Shown: positions 21,786-32,016 of the stretch, one piece after another
Layout of the letters: each line of letters opens with the position of its first letter
Position numbering within the stretch: the stretch's first letter is position 1
Source of the DNA: an uncultured Bacteroidota bacterium
GTDB lineage: Bacteria; Bacteroidota; Bacteroidia; Flavobacteriales; Flavobacteriaceae
NCBI GenBank assembly: GCA_902509675.1
Contig: CABWYN010000002.1
Coordinates: 1-64,000 of the forward strand
Direction: 5' to 3'
Length of the DNA: 64,000 nucleotides
Program-made: the position numbers and the translations under genes
Notes under the pieces: model-generated
The model's database searches: none
The model's input: the letters and a program-made list of their open reading frames with translations, nothing else
What the model was told of the DNA's origin: nothing

Positions 21786-22685
21786 TTAGTATTCTCTCCA
21801 GCTTTTAATGTTAACATTCATCTTTTCTATTTTCTTGACATCATTTTTGAAATGCTTTCTTAATAAATCAACAGTTTCTAAATCAATTTCCTCTGTAGGC
21901 TTTAAAAAATACTTTGACAAAAAAGTTAAATAGACTTTTATTCTTGATGTTGGTTTGACAAATTTCTTTAAAATATTCTTTGTTTTGGAGGGCTTAAATA
22001 ATATCCTTGTGATAATATTAGATGAATAATTTCCACCAAGATTGTATCTTTTATCTAAGTTTCCAATTTTATGGTTTTTATCAACACCCAAAAATGAATA
22101 AACTACTTTAATCGTCTGCTCAGGTTTTTGATTCAAGTCTTCTTGGGTTAAAACCAAAACTTTTGAAAAAACACTTTTAGCTTTTTTAATCTTGTCAAAG
22201 TATGTGGAATTAAATTTATAATACCAAAAATCTGAATACTCTAATTTTTTTCTTTTTTCTTCAGCGAAAATAGATTCCTTAAAGGATAGCGTTTCTCTAC
22301 TTTCTCTTTTGAGGTGTAGATAATTTGAATAAGCTCTGTTAATTGGATCTCTTATAATAATTATAACTTTTGGGTCATCCAAAGTTTTTTTAATTTCAGG
22401 CAAAAATTCTGGATAATTAATATAAGAAGGCGATGCCTCTCCTATTGCAATTTCATCATTTACATTTTTGAAAAAACTCAAATATCTAGACAATGATTTT
22501 ATTTGGGTCTGTTTAACAATCTTGTCACCCGGGCCATTATTTAGTTTTGCTAGTTTTTTTGAGGTAAAATAGTGTAGCTCTTTCTGGCTTGGCATAAAAA
22601 TATTTGGGTGTTCTTCTAAATAGTGATGAAGAGACGTTGTTCCACATTTTGGAAATCCCATTATAATAAAGTTTGGTTTTCTCAT
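21786..22685 (-). CDS. Sulfotransferase (P-loop, PAPS-dependent type)
   Basis: FIIMGFPKCGTTSLHHYLEEHPNI; VIIIRDPINRAYSNYLHL. Confidence 0.92.
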   Translation of the reverse strand: MRKPNFIIMGFPKCGTTSLHHYLEEHPNIFMPSQKELHYFTSKKLAKLNNGPGDKIVKQTQIKSLSRYLSFFKNVNDEIAIGEASPSYINYPEFLPEIKKTLDDPKVIIIIRDPINRAYSNYLHLKRESRETLSFKESIFAEEKRKKLEYSDFWYYKFNSTYFDKIKKAKSVFSKVLVLTQEDLNQKPEQTIKVVYSFLGVDKNHKIGNLDKRYNLGGNYSSNIITRILFKPSKTKNILKKFVKPTSRIKVYLTFLSKYFLKPTEEIDLETVDLLRKHFKNDVKKIEKMNVNIKSWREY

Positions 22686-22686
22686 A

Positions 22687-23976
22687 TTAAGTTAAAAAAA
22701 CTTTTACCCGGTCTTTATGGTATATATACAGGATAATTATAAGATTCCAAAAAACAAAACTTATTAGCGTGGCTATTGCGGCCCCACTTATTCCGTAGGA
22801 AGGAATCAAATAAAAGTTTAATCCGATATTAACAATAAGGCCGGTCAATAGTATTTTATTTAGCACTCCTTGCCTTTTGGTCATGTTCAAATAAATTGCC
22901 CCTGGCCCACTTAAAGAATTAAAAAATTGACCAAAAATTAATATAATAAGGGCTTGCTTTGCCACTAAATAATTTTGGCCAAAGAGTCCTAAAATAGTCT
23001 CAGAAAAGAATACTAAAAACAACAGCGTAACCACACTAATAATAAATATAATTCTAGTAGATTTTTTAATTATTTCTTGCATTTCTTTTGTTTTCTTCTT
23101 TTCATATAATTCAGCAATTTTTGGAGCAACCACAATATTCACAGATAATAATGCTAGTGCAATTAGAGTAGCTAATTTAACCGAAACAGAGTAATAGGCA
23201 AGCTTATCAAACCCCTCATAAATCGCTAAAATTATCACATCTATGCTTTGCATAACAAAATAAGCCATAGCGCTAATAGCCATTGGAGTTGAAACTTTTA
23301 GAATTTCTTTTGTGGTGTAAGACAGTATATTTTTCTGAGTATAGGAGCCTTTTTTAAAAGACAATAAAACATGTATGGAGGAGATCACAGATAGTATAAA
23401 AAATCCTGCTAGATAAACATCTACAATCAGGTCTTGTCTGTTCGTAAAAAACAGCACTACGGTGCCAATAAAAACAGGGGTATATCTAAAAATATTCCTG
23501 TATAATTCTGACATCATTGTTTTTTCAATTGCTCTGATTGTATCAATGTTTAACATTGTAGAGGTAAAAAACATAAGTACTGCAAAAGACTTAAAGACTA
23601 AATTAAATGCATCTGGCTTATTAAAAATTGAATTTATTATAGCTTTATTTTGAACTGATAAAAACAAGTATAAAAAAAGAAAAGCAAAGCTTGTCATTGC
23701 AATTATTTTTAACATCTTGAAGTATATGCTTTTAATTGAGCCCATACTGTTTTTGGCTTTTAACAACCCTGAATAGTATATAATTGCCTGATTCGTTCCC
23801 ATAAGAGCAATGCCCCCTATTATCATCACCGTAGACCTTACAAAGTCATATCTGCCTACATTTTCTGGACTAAAAAAATTGGTTATAAAAAGGGTGAATA
23901 GAAACAAGACAAAAACCCCAGTTATTCTTATTATAAATACCGATAAGCTTTTCTTAGTAAGTTCTCTTAATAGCAT
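22687..23976 (-). CDS. Oligosaccharide flippase, Wzx-like
   Basis: 429 aa multi-TM, polysaccharide biosynthesis protein pattern. Confidence 0.85.
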   Translation of the reverse strand: MLLRELTKKSLSVFIIRITGVFVLFLFTLFITNFFSPENVGRYDFVRSTVMIIGGIALMGTNQAIIYYSGLLKAKNSMGSIKSIYFKMLKIIAMTSFAFLFLYLFLSVQNKAIINSIFNKPDAFNLVFKSFAVLMFFTSTMLNIDTIRAIEKTMMSELYRNIFRYTPVFIGTVVLFFTNRQDLIVDVYLAGFFILSVISSIHVLLSFKKGSYTQKNILSYTTKEILKVSTPMAISAMAYFVMQSIDVIILAIYEGFDKLAYYSVSVKLATLIALALLSVNIVVAPKIAELYEKKKTKEMQEIIKKSTRIIFIISVVTLLFLVFFSETILGLFGQNYLVAKQALIILIFGQFFNSLSGPGAIYLNMTKRQGVLNKILLTGLIVNIGLNFYLIPSYGISGAAIATLISFVFWNLIIILYIYHKDRVKVFLT

Positions 23977-23977
23977 T

Positions 23978-24952
23978 TTAACTAGCTCTGTCTAGTTTGT
24001 CTAAATAAGAATAAAGTCCAATTGATAAGCTTATAAGTATATAAAGTCCTAAAAATAGAATCGGATAATAAATCATCAAATTTGATGATAAAGACTTGTC
24101 TTCGATTAACACATTGGTGTCGTTTATTATCATCACTGTTTGTTTTGATATTAAACTCTCGTTTTTAAGCTCTTCATTTTCTTTCTGAAGATTTACCTTC
24201 GTTTTGATAAGCTCATTTGGATTAATGTCTTTGTTGTCTATATAAAACTGGGCTGTATTAATTTCCTTTTGTGAAGAATAGTAGTCAATTATTTTGTCGA
24301 TCTGATTAATGGTTTCTTCATTGTCATAAATCACACTAGAAATTCTTTGGAGGTTTCTGTCTTTTAATTCAGCAAATAGCGGGTTTCTGTTAAAATAGTC
24401 AATCACCTTACCAACTGTGCTGATGGATGAATTATCTGACACATTTAATGTTATCAAGTGGTAGTCATAATCCGATCTAAATCCCTGAGTTACCGAAAAA
24501 TTATCCTCATATTCTAGGTTTTCAAATAAGGCTCTTATCTCATTGGCATTGATATCTTTTTCCATTATATCTTTAATATCAACAACAGGTGTAATTGATA
24601 TCATATCAATTACTTCTGTGTCGTCAAGCATCATTTCCAGATTAAAAAAGCTTAAATCCTCAGAAGAAATTTTTGAATTTATAAGCTCTATAGCATCGTA
24701 AACATAATTACCTGCGTCAAAATTTACCTTAACCAGTATGTTGGCCTCTTTTGCGTTTTGCTTTTCATTGTCAGTTAGTAAGTAGCCTACAGCAAAACCA
24801 ATAAAAGCTATAATTAAAAGTTGTTTCCATTTTAAAAAAATGGACTTAGTTCTTCTAAAAACCTGTAAAAATAAACTTAAAAACATAAGTTTAATTTTTT
24901 CCATTAGAACTATTATGTCAAGTTCCTCATTTTCTTTAAAATTATTTTTCAT
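23978..24952 (-). CDS. Wzz/chain-length-determinant-like membrane protein
   Basis: N-terminal TM, large periplasmic region, C-terminal TM; last gene of the EPS locus. Confidence 0.55.
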   Translation of the reverse strand: MKNNFKENEELDIIVLMEKIKLMFLSLFLQVFRRTKSIFLKWKQLLIIAFIGFAVGYLLTDNEKQNAKEANILVKVNFDAGNYVYDAIELINSKISSEDLSFFNLEMMLDDTEVIDMISITPVVDIKDIMEKDINANEIRALFENLEYEDNFSVTQGFRSDYDYHLITLNVSDNSSISTVGKVIDYFNRNPLFAELKDRNLQRISSVIYDNEETINQIDKIIDYYSSQKEINTAQFYIDNKDINPNELIKTKVNLQKENEELKNESLISKQTVMIINDTNVLIEDKSLSSNLMIYYPILFLGLYILISLSIGLYSYLDKLDRAS

Positions 24953-24997
24953 TTGTTTCTTATTGTTTCTTTAGAACGGTTATTTCTAAAAAATATT

Positions 24998-26491
24998 TTA
25001 TATTAATTTTAGGTTTTCTAACAGAGATGCAATTTCTCTATCATTAGCAATTTTTGGAATTTTATTTTGTCCTCCAAGCTTACCAATATGCTGCATGTAT
25101 TTTTTAAAGCCACCTGGGCAAACTTGTGTAATAACAGGCTTTGAAATAATGTTCCCGTCAATCAAATCTTTATAGTACTTGTTTTGTGCTTTTAGTTCAC
25201 TGTTTAACACCTCGGCAAATCTTTTGTTATTCCTAAACTCTGTGCCAAACTCAATAAACCATTCATGACACGCATTCTTTTTATCTGTTTTAAATCTTGG
25301 AGCGACGGTAAATTCGTTAACAACAGAAGCTGTTTGTTTAATGGCCTTTTCAATAGCTTGTTCTACCTCCTTAACAATTACATGCTCTCCAAATGCGGAT
25401 AAATATTGCTTAATACGCCCTGTAACAATAATTCTGTGGGGATAAAAAGATTTAAATTGAATTGTGTCCCCCGTATTATAGCCCCAAAGTCCAGCGTTGG
25501 ATGAAATAATCAATACGTAATTTGTGTTGAGCTCTACACTATCAATACTAATTCTGTTTATATTATTTTTTCTAAAGTCTTCGTCCTTTATAAATTCATA
25601 AAATATTCCTGCGTTTAAGATTAGTAGCATTTCATTGGTTTTTTGTGTGTCTTGGAATGCAAAAAAACCTTCACTCGCCGGAAACAATTCAATTGTGTCT
25701 ATGCTTTTACCTATCAAGAATTTAAACTTTTCTTTATAGGGCTTAAAACTAACACCTCCATGGATTAAAAGATTAAAATTTGGAAAAACTGATGATATTT
25801 TTTTTCCGGTCTTTTTAGATATTTTTTCAAAATACATCTGAAGCCAAGAAGGAATCCCACTGATAACTGTCATGTTTTCATTAATTGTTTCATCAACTAT
25901 TTTTTCTACTTTTCTTTCCCAATCATCAATAATATTGGTTTGCCAAGAGGGAAGCATCTTATGTTGCATAAAAAAAGGAACATGATGGGCGGAAATTCCT
26001 GAAAGTCTTCCTTTGAAAATTCCTGAAAGTTTTTCTAATATTGGACTCCCTTGAATAAAAATAAATTTTCCATTGGTAAACTTTGTTTTTCCTGTACTCG
26101 AAATATACATCAACAATGCATTTTTGGCTCCTCTTAAATGATTTGGCAGGCTCTCTCTTGTTATGGGGATGTATTTAGCTCCAGACGTGGTCCCGGATGT
26201 TATTGCCAAATAGACGGGTTTTCCTGGCCATAAAACATTTCTTTCGCCTGACTTAACCCTGTCAAAATATGTTTTTAACCCTTCATAGTCTCTTACAGGG
26301 ACCTTTGATTTAAAATCATGGTAAGAGGAAATAGACATAAAGTTATGGTCTTTTCCAAAAGCTGTTTGTGATCCTTTCTTTATCAGATTTAAGAATTGCT
26401 TATTTTGTGTAATTGTAGGTTTACTTGCCCACTTGTAAAGTCTGTATTTTGTGATTTGAGCAGCTAATTTTAAAATAGTATGCTTTAGCAT
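24998..26491 (-). CDS. GH3-family (auxin-responsive-promoter-like) adenylating enzyme
   Basis: YLAITSGTTSGAKYIPIT; HGGVSFKPY; YNTGDTIQF; likely start MLKHTILK at 26491. Confidence 0.85.
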   Translation of the reverse strand: MLKHTILKLAAQITKYRLYKWASKPTITQNKQFLNLIKKGSQTAFGKDHNFMSISSYHDFKSKVPVRDYEGLKTYFDRVKSGERNVLWPGKPVYLAITSGTTSGAKYIPITRESLPNHLRGAKNALLMYISSTGKTKFTNGKFIFIQGSPILEKLSGIFKGRLSGISAHHVPFFMQHKMLPSWQTNIIDDWERKVEKIVDETINENMTVISGIPSWLQMYFEKISKKTGKKISSVFPNFNLLIHGGVSFKPYKEKFKFLIGKSIDTIELFPASEGFFAFQDTQKTNEMLLILNAGIFYEFIKDEDFRKNNINRISIDSVELNTNYVLIISSNAGLWGYNTGDTIQFKSFYPHRIIVTGRIKQYLSAFGEHVIVKEVEQAIEKAIKQTASVVNEFTVAPRFKTDKKNACHEWFIEFGTEFRNNKRFAEVLNSELKAQNKYYKDLIDGNIISKPVITQVCPGGFKKYMQHIGKLGGQNKIPKIANDREIASLLENLKLI

Positions 26492-26492
26492 T

Positions 26493-27368
26493 TTAATTAA
26501 AATTAAAAAGTGGCTCAGGATTAATGGGCGTACCATTTTTCCACAATTCAAAATGAAGATGAGGCCCAGTACTTAGATTTCCTTGATTTCCTGAATAAGC
26601 TATAACCTCCCCCGCTTTTACAAAATTATTTTGTGTTTTTAAGGTTTTTGAATTATGCTTGTAGACAGAGATAATGTTTTCGCCATGATCAATTATTAAC
26701 ACATGTCCCGTGTCAACAGACCATTCTGAAAACAGAACTTTTCCGTCTAAAACTGATTTAACAGCAGTTCCAATATCAGCTGCGACATCGATAGCAAAAT
26801 GACTATTGGAAGGATCAAATTTTTGGGTTATCTCACCCCTTATAGGGCTAAAAAACATTTTGTTTTCGATAACTAATTCATTTTTAGTTAAGTTGAATTT
26901 GTCTTCCTGTTCGACATATCTTCTGAGTATAGAGTCTTCATAGCTAGCTGAAATAGTTGTTTGATTTAATTCATTATAATTATTGTTTGAGGCCAGCGTA
27001 TCTTTATATATTACCTGATCTGTCTTTCCGGAAAGGACACTTTCAATTGAGTTGTAGAATTTATTATTCAGCTCTAATTCTCTTTCCAACGAGTCTGTCT
27101 TTTGAGTCAAAAAAACTGCTTTGTTTAATAACTCTGACGAAGAGTAACCGGGAACCATCTCTCTGACCTCAGTGAAAAAGACAACACTTATTGTAAAAGC
27201 AATAAGAATTGTAGAATATACAAGTAGTGTGAAAAAAATATTTATTTTATTTGTTCTGAAAGAAAGCCTTTCTTCGAAAGTATCTTCATTTGAAACAACC
27301 ACTTTATAGCTATTAATCAACTTTTTTAAAAAACTATTGTTTTGTTTTTTCTTTTTCACAGTATTCAA
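26493..27368 (-). CDS. M23-family metallopeptidase
   Basis: HFAIDVAADIGTAVKS...DHGENIISVYKHN...GNLSTGPHLHFELWKNG. Confidence 0.93.
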   Translation of the reverse strand: MNTVKKKKQNNSFLKKLINSYKVVVSNEDTFEERLSFRTNKINIFFTLLVYSTILIAFTISVVFFTEVREMVPGYSSSELLNKAVFLTQKTDSLERELELNNKFYNSIESVLSGKTDQVIYKDTLASNNNYNELNQTTISASYEDSILRRYVEQEDKFNLTKNELVIENKMFFSPIRGEITQKFDPSNSHFAIDVAADIGTAVKSVLDGKVLFSEWSVDTGHVLIIDHGENIISVYKHNSKTLKTQNNFVKAGEVIAYSGNQGNLSTGPHLHFELWKNGTPINPEPLFNFN

Positions 27369-27460
27369 AAATACTTAAAATTAGCTTACTCTAGATAACA
27401 TAGGAAAGATATAGTAACAATTAAATGTATTATTGTTAACTTAGCTTAAAATAATTTACT

Positions 27461-27649
27461 ATGAATTTATATATAATACCTCTTGCTTTAGGCCCAGGTC
27501 AACTGGTGTTGATTGCTGTTGTTGTTTTAATTTTATTTGGTGGTGGTAGGAAAATAAGTGAATTAATGAGGGGAACAGGTAAGGGAATTAGAGAATTTAA
27601 AAAGGCCCTGAAAGAAGATGAAGACGAGGATGCTGAAAAGAATGACTAG
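27461..27649 (+). CDS. tatA: Sec-independent (Tat) translocase TatA/E-like subunit
   Basis: LALGPGQLVLIAVVVLILFGGGRKISELMRGTGKGIREFKKAL. Confidence 0.92.
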   Translation: MNLYIIPLALGPGQLVLIAVVVLILFGGGRKISELMRGTGKGIREFKKALKEDEDEDAEKND

Positions 27650-28584
27650 AACTTTATGCTTCTAATTATTGCCTCAAGTTCAAAAATATACTCTCTTTTG
27701 TTTGTCCCAGGCGAGTAGACAAATCCGTCTATCATAACCATATTGTTATTGCCAAGATCTATATAATAATTTATAAATGGGCCCGCCATAAACTGGCCTT
27801 TTACATCCCACAAACCTCTTGATTCCATGGTTTTTGTTTTCCCAAAATAAACTTCCTGAGTATTTGGTTTATAACTGAAATCTGTTCTCATTTGTGAGTC
27901 TTCGGTTGGTCCAGGAATATTTGTTTTTGAAATTGAATCTCTTAAAATAAAAATATCCTTGCTAGTCTTTTTTAATTTACTTACAAACAGGTTTACGGAC
28001 CCAGCTTTTATATCTCTTCTGATCCACACAAAATTCGAATCTAATTTGGCAACTCTATAGGCAGAAGGAAACTTAAGTGAAAGTCCAAGGTTTTGTTTCA
28101 AACTCTGGGTGTTGTTTGTGTTTTTTAAAATTCTTCTTTGTTTTTCTTTAAGTTCGCTAAAATACAAGGATGAATAGATTGAAGGAAGGTTTTCTATAAT
28201 AAGCTCAGAAATCTTTTCTTTATTTTTTGCAGTTATATAAACGATATGTTGTGGAGATGCATATTGATTTGTCAAATTTTTTATTGCCTCTTTTTGGCCT
28301 ATTGCGACTTTTAAAATTGTTCTTGATTTTGTAGCAAATCCTGAAAATATTTTACTAGGAATATGGTTAAGAGTGAAAACAGGCTCAATCTGAGGGAGTC
28401 CGTAAATTGGACGCTCTAAGTTTTCTCTAATTACATCACCAACCTCTCCATCCCAAAGCTCATTATTTATAACCACTGAAATGTTATTAATATTTCCACT
28501 AGAGTTTGGCAAAAGCTTTTTATTGTCATCAGAGCATGAAAAGATCAAGCCTAGAATAAATAAAACAAATAAGTTTTTTCTCAT
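27646..28584 (-). CDS. DUF4837-like lipoprotein
   Basis: Lipobox FSCSDDNKK; convergent with tatA. Confidence 0.65.
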   Translation of the reverse strand: MRKNLFVLFILGLIFSCSDDNKKLLPNSSGNINNISVVINNELWDGEVGDVIRENLERPIYGLPQIEPVFTLNHIPSKIFSGFATKSRTILKVAIGQKEAIKNLTNQYASPQHIVYITAKNKEKISELIIENLPSIYSSLYFSELKEKQRRILKNTNNTQSLKQNLGLSLKFPSAYRVAKLDSNFVWIRRDIKAGSVNLFVSKLKKTSKDIFILRDSISKTNIPGPTEDSQMRTDFSYKPNTQEVYFGKTKTMESRGLWDVKGQFMAGPFINYYIDLGNNNMVMIDGFVYSPGTNKREYIFELEAIIRSIKF

Positions 28585-28618
28585 TTTTTTAAAAACCTTT
28601 TATACCAAATTACAATAA

Positions 28619-29740
28619 TTAATTTTTGGGAATTCTTTTAGGAAAGATAATTAGCTTCTGATTTTCCTTAATATTGTCACTTTTTAAGTTGTTCCAACGT
28701 TTAATTTCTGAAACTTTAATGCCAAATTTTCTCGCAATTTTACCTAGAAATTCCCCATATTTTACTTTATATATTAATTTTGAGTTAATAGAGTATAGGT
28801 CTGGTAGAGGTTTTTCTCTATTGTTAAATTGCTTTTTTGAAAATGCATAAAATTCTTTTTCAGAATCTATTAATTTATCTAATAATTCAACTGGTAATTT
28901 TAGCGAATTCTTTTTATCCCCGGGAATTATACTATGAATATAAGAGGGGTTTAATTGTTTTATAGAATCTTCTGAGATATTTAAGAATCTTGAAATATGT
29001 TCGAATGCGACCTTTTCTTTTATTATAATTGTATCTAAAGCTGGTAATGGAACCCTTGATTTAGGCAGGCTAATTCCATGTTCTTCTGCGTATTCTAGTA
29101 TGTACATAGTTGCTAGAAATGACGGGATATAGTTTGCTGTTTCGCTGGGAAGAAAAGGCCTTATATTCCAATAATTTGTGTACCCTCCAGATCTCTTAAT
29201 AGCTTTTGATATCGTTCTTGGGCCTGCATTATATGATGCAAGAGCAAGATTCCAATCAGCATGTGTAGTATAAAGCTTTTGTAAGTATGTCGTTGCTGCT
29301 ATTGTAGATTTTATTGGGTCCATTCTTTCATCAACATAGCTATTCATTATTAAGCCATTTTCCAATGCAGTGTAAAACATAAACTGCCAAAGACCTGTAG
29401 CTCCTACCTTTGACACTGCTGTTGGGTCTAACCTTGATTCTATTAGGGGCAAATATTTAATCTCAGTAGGGATGCCTTTATCTTGAAGATGTCTTTCAAA
29501 AAGCGGCAAATAAAAATTGATTTTGTGAGTATTTTTTTTATAAAAATTGACTCTTGTTTTTAAATATTTTTTAATCGTTTTTTCAAGATCTGGGGAGAAA
29601 AAAAGTTCAAGTGGAGTTTTGGCATTTAATCTTTCAAGTCTATTTTTTATTGTGTCTGAATCAAAGTTTGCGTCTATTTGTGAATGATTTGATTGAATAA
29701 AAAAATAAAAAAATAAAAAAAATAAATATTTAAATTTCAT
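28619..29740 (-). CDS. Lytic transglycosylase with LysM domain (MltD-like); start trimmed to MKFKYLF
   Basis: YLPLIESRLDPTAVSKVGATGLWQFM...ALASYNAGP; C-terminal LysM YKVKYGEFLGKIARKFGIKVSEIKRWNNL. Confidence 0.9.
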   Translation of the reverse strand: MKFKYLFFLFFYFFIQSNHSQIDANFDSDTIKNRLERLNAKTPLELFFSPDLEKTIKKYLKTRVNFYKKNTHKINFYLPLFERHLQDKGIPTEIKYLPLIESRLDPTAVSKVGATGLWQFMFYTALENGLIMNSYVDERMDPIKSTIAATTYLQKLYTTHADWNLALASYNAGPRTISKAIKRSGGYTNYWNIRPFLPSETANYIPSFLATMYILEYAEEHGISLPKSRVPLPALDTIIIKEKVAFEHISRFLNISEDSIKQLNPSYIHSIIPGDKKNSLKLPVELLDKLIDSEKEFYAFSKKQFNNREKPLPDLYSINSKLIYKVKYGEFLGKIARKFGIKVSEIKRWNNLKSDNIKENQKLIIFPKRIPKN

Positions 29741-29750
29741 ATCTATAATC

Positions 29751-30932
29751 TTAAGACAAAGCTTTGATGCCTGGTAGTGTTTTTCCTTCAAGACTCTCCA
29801 GCATTGCTCCGCCTCCAGTACTTATAAAACTAACTTTATTTTGAAATTCAAACTTTTTAATAGCAGCAACAGAGTCTCCGCCCCCAATCAGAGAAAAAGC
29901 TCCCTTTTGAGTAGAATTTGCAACTGCTTGTGCTATCGCTTTAGTCCCTTTTTCAAAAGAAGGCATTTCAAAAACTCCCATTGGACCATTCCATAAAATG
30001 GTGCTGCTGTTGTAAATAACCTTTTCGAATTTAGCTGCTGTACGCGGGCCAATATCCAACCCTTGCCAGCCATCAGGAATATTGTTAACATCGACAATTT
30101 GTTTTAGTGCATCATTCGAAAATTCATTTGATGCAACGACATCGTCAGGTAAAAAAATATTAACCTTTTTCTCTTTTGCCAAAGCAAGAATTTGGCTGCA
30201 GTCAACAAGTCTGTCATTTTCAAAAATAGAGTCCCCTATTCTACCTCCATTTTGTTTGATAAAGGTATATGCCATTCCGCCCCCAATTATTAAATTATCT
30301 ATAACGTTTAGCATATTTGACATAACAGAAATCTTTGAGGAAACTTTAGCGCCGCCGATGATAGCGGTTACAGGACTGCTTGGTTTATTCATCAATTTCT
30401 TTAAACCGTTTATTTCTTTTTCCAAAAGAAGGCCGGGGCACCTGTGTTCAAAAAATTGTGCAATAGTTGCTGTAGATGCGTGTTCCCTATGTGTTGTTCC
30501 GTAGGCATCGTTAACATAAATATCTGCTAATGCTGATAATTGTTTTGCAAAAAATGGATCAGCAGCTGTTTCCTCTTTGTAAAACCTAAGGTTTTCCAAA
30601 AGAATGACCTGGCCCTCCTTAAGTTGGGAGCAAAGCTGTTCTGCCTTTTTACCAATACAGTCTTCTGAGAAGATCACCTTTGTGTTTAAAAGCTTTTCTA
30701 TTTCCGGTAACAGTTTTGAGAGCGTATGATTCATTGATTTTCCCTTGGGCCTGCCTAGATGAGAAGCTAGAATACAGGATCCTCCTTTGGATAAAATATA
30801 GTTAATCGTAGGAAGCGCCGCAACAATTCTAGAGTTATCTGAGATGTCTCCTTCGTCATTAAAAGGGACGTTAAAATCAACTCTTATAAAAGCTTTTTTA
30901 CCAGAAAAAGAAATATCTGTAATTGATTTCAT
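29751..30932 (-). CDS. pgk: Phosphoglycerate kinase
   Basis: KKAFIRVDFNVPF; SHLGRPKG; NDAYGTTHREHAS; LIGGGDSVAA. Confidence 0.98.
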   Translation of the reverse strand: MKSITDISFSGKKAFIRVDFNVPFNDEGDISDNSRIVAALPTINYILSKGGSCILASHLGRPKGKSMNHTLSKLLPEIEKLLNTKVIFSEDCIGKKAEQLCSQLKEGQVILLENLRFYKEETAADPFFAKQLSALADIYVNDAYGTTHREHASTATIAQFFEHRCPGLLLEKEINGLKKLMNKPSSPVTAIIGGAKVSSKISVMSNMLNVIDNLIIGGGMAYTFIKQNGGRIGDSIFENDRLVDCSQILALAKEKKVNIFLPDDVVASNEFSNDALKQIVDVNNIPDGWQGLDIGPRTAAKFEKVIYNSSTILWNGPMGVFEMPSFEKGTKAIAQAVANSTQKGAFSLIGGGDSVAAIKKFEFQNKVSFISTGGGAMLESLEGKTLPGIKALS

Positions 30933-30949
30933 CTATATATAATACGTGG

Positions 30950-30957
30950 CAAATATA
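30950..30957 (-). promoter_or_regulatory. Candidate -7 promoter element (TATATTTG) for pgk
   Basis: CAAATATA on +, about 18 nt from the pgk start. Confidence 0.5.
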
Positions 30958-30963
30958 ATTCTT

Positions 30964-30971
30964 TATCTTTG
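30964..30971 (+). promoter_or_regulatory. Candidate -7 promoter element (TATCTTTG) for holB-like gene
   Basis: TAnnTTTG 17 nt upstream of ATG 30988; back-to-back with the pgk element. Confidence 0.5.
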
Positions 30972-30987
30972 TTTTTAATCGAATTAG

Positions 30988-32016
30988 ATGGGCCAAATTG
31001 AATTAAATAAAGTTAAAAAAGCTGTTGAGAGTGGAAGAGTGGCAAACACTTATTTGCTAATTGGGCAGCCTGATTCGGACGTGTTAGGCGGGGGGTTTGG
31101 ATTAATTAAGTCCATTCTTAAAAGCCCTCTTTTTGAGCAAGAAATACCCCAACAACAAGCCTCTCTAGAAAAACTAAAAACATTAGCAAATCCTGATATT
31201 CACTACTTTTATCCTGTCAATACGACCAGTGAAGTAAGGACAAAAGCAAGCTCAAGTGACTTTATTGTTAAATGGAGAGAGGTTGTTGCAAATAACACTA
31301 AAGTCTCCTTAAACGAGTGGTATCAAAAAATTGGCCTAGGGAATAAACAAGCCTCAATAAATAAAGAAGAGGCTGAAAAAATTTCGAAACTAGCATCCTT
31401 AAAATCTTACGAAGGTAGCGTAAAGATTTTTTTGATATGGATGGCTGAAAAAATGAATATAAGCGCCTCTAATAAGCTATTAAAGCTGTTAGAAGAACCT
31501 CCTCAAAAAACAGTATTTATATTAATTTGCGAGAATGAAAAAAAGCTAATACAAACCATTACTTCTCGTTGCCAAAAAATATATTTTAGACATCAACCAT
31601 TTGATAATCAAGAGGTTAGAATCGACTATGAGCCGCTTTTTTTAGAGTGGGTAAGAGCTGCATTCAAGGTAAAAGGCAATAAATCTGCAATAAATGAACT
31701 TATGCAGTTCTCGGAAAAGGTAAGCAAAAAGACACGTGAAGAGCAAAAAGACTTTTTAATTTATTGTTCATCAATATTTAGAGACTCCTTGCTGTATGGA
31801 TACAAGGCATTTGACAACTCTAAGAATTATAATAATGGCTTAGATCTTAAAAAGTTTGCGGCTTTCGTACATGAAGAAAATATAGAATCATTTTATGAAG
31901 AAATTCAAAAGGGGTATTATGATATTGAACGCAACGGAAACCCTAAAATTATTTTTCTTGATATTTCAGTAAAGCTTACTCGACTACTTCACATAAAGCC
32001 TCTTGAAAATGCTTGA
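30988..32016 (+). CDS. holB: DNA polymerase III delta-prime subunit-like protein
   Basis: SNKLLKLLEEPPQKTVFILICENEKKLIQTITSRCQKIYF. Confidence 0.85.
   Translation: MGQIELNKVKKAVESGRVANTYLLIGQPDSDVLGGGFGLIKSILKSPLFEQEIPQQQASLEKLKTLANPDIHYFYPVNTTSEVRTKASSSDFIVKWREVVANNTKVSLNEWYQKIGLGNKQASINKEEAEKISKLASLKSYEGSVKIFLIWMAEKMNISASNKLLKLLEEPPQKTVFILICENEKKLIQTITSRCQKIYFRHQPFDNQEVRIDYEPLFLEWVRAAFKVKGNKSAINELMQFSEKVSKKTREEQKDFLIYCSSIFRDSLLYGYKAFDNSKNYNNGLDLKKFAAFVHEENIESFYEEIQKGYYDIERNGNPKIIFLDISVKLTRLLHIKPLENA

Noticed and set aside
29695-29740. Poly-A/T repeat (aaaaaaataaaaaaat) as a repeat element
   Set aside because: It encodes the Phe/Leu-rich signal peptide of the lytic transglycosylase
30082-30504. 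140-aa + strand ORF opposite pgk
   Set aside because: Fully antisense to pgk, no recognisable motif, no promoter element or ribosome-binding context
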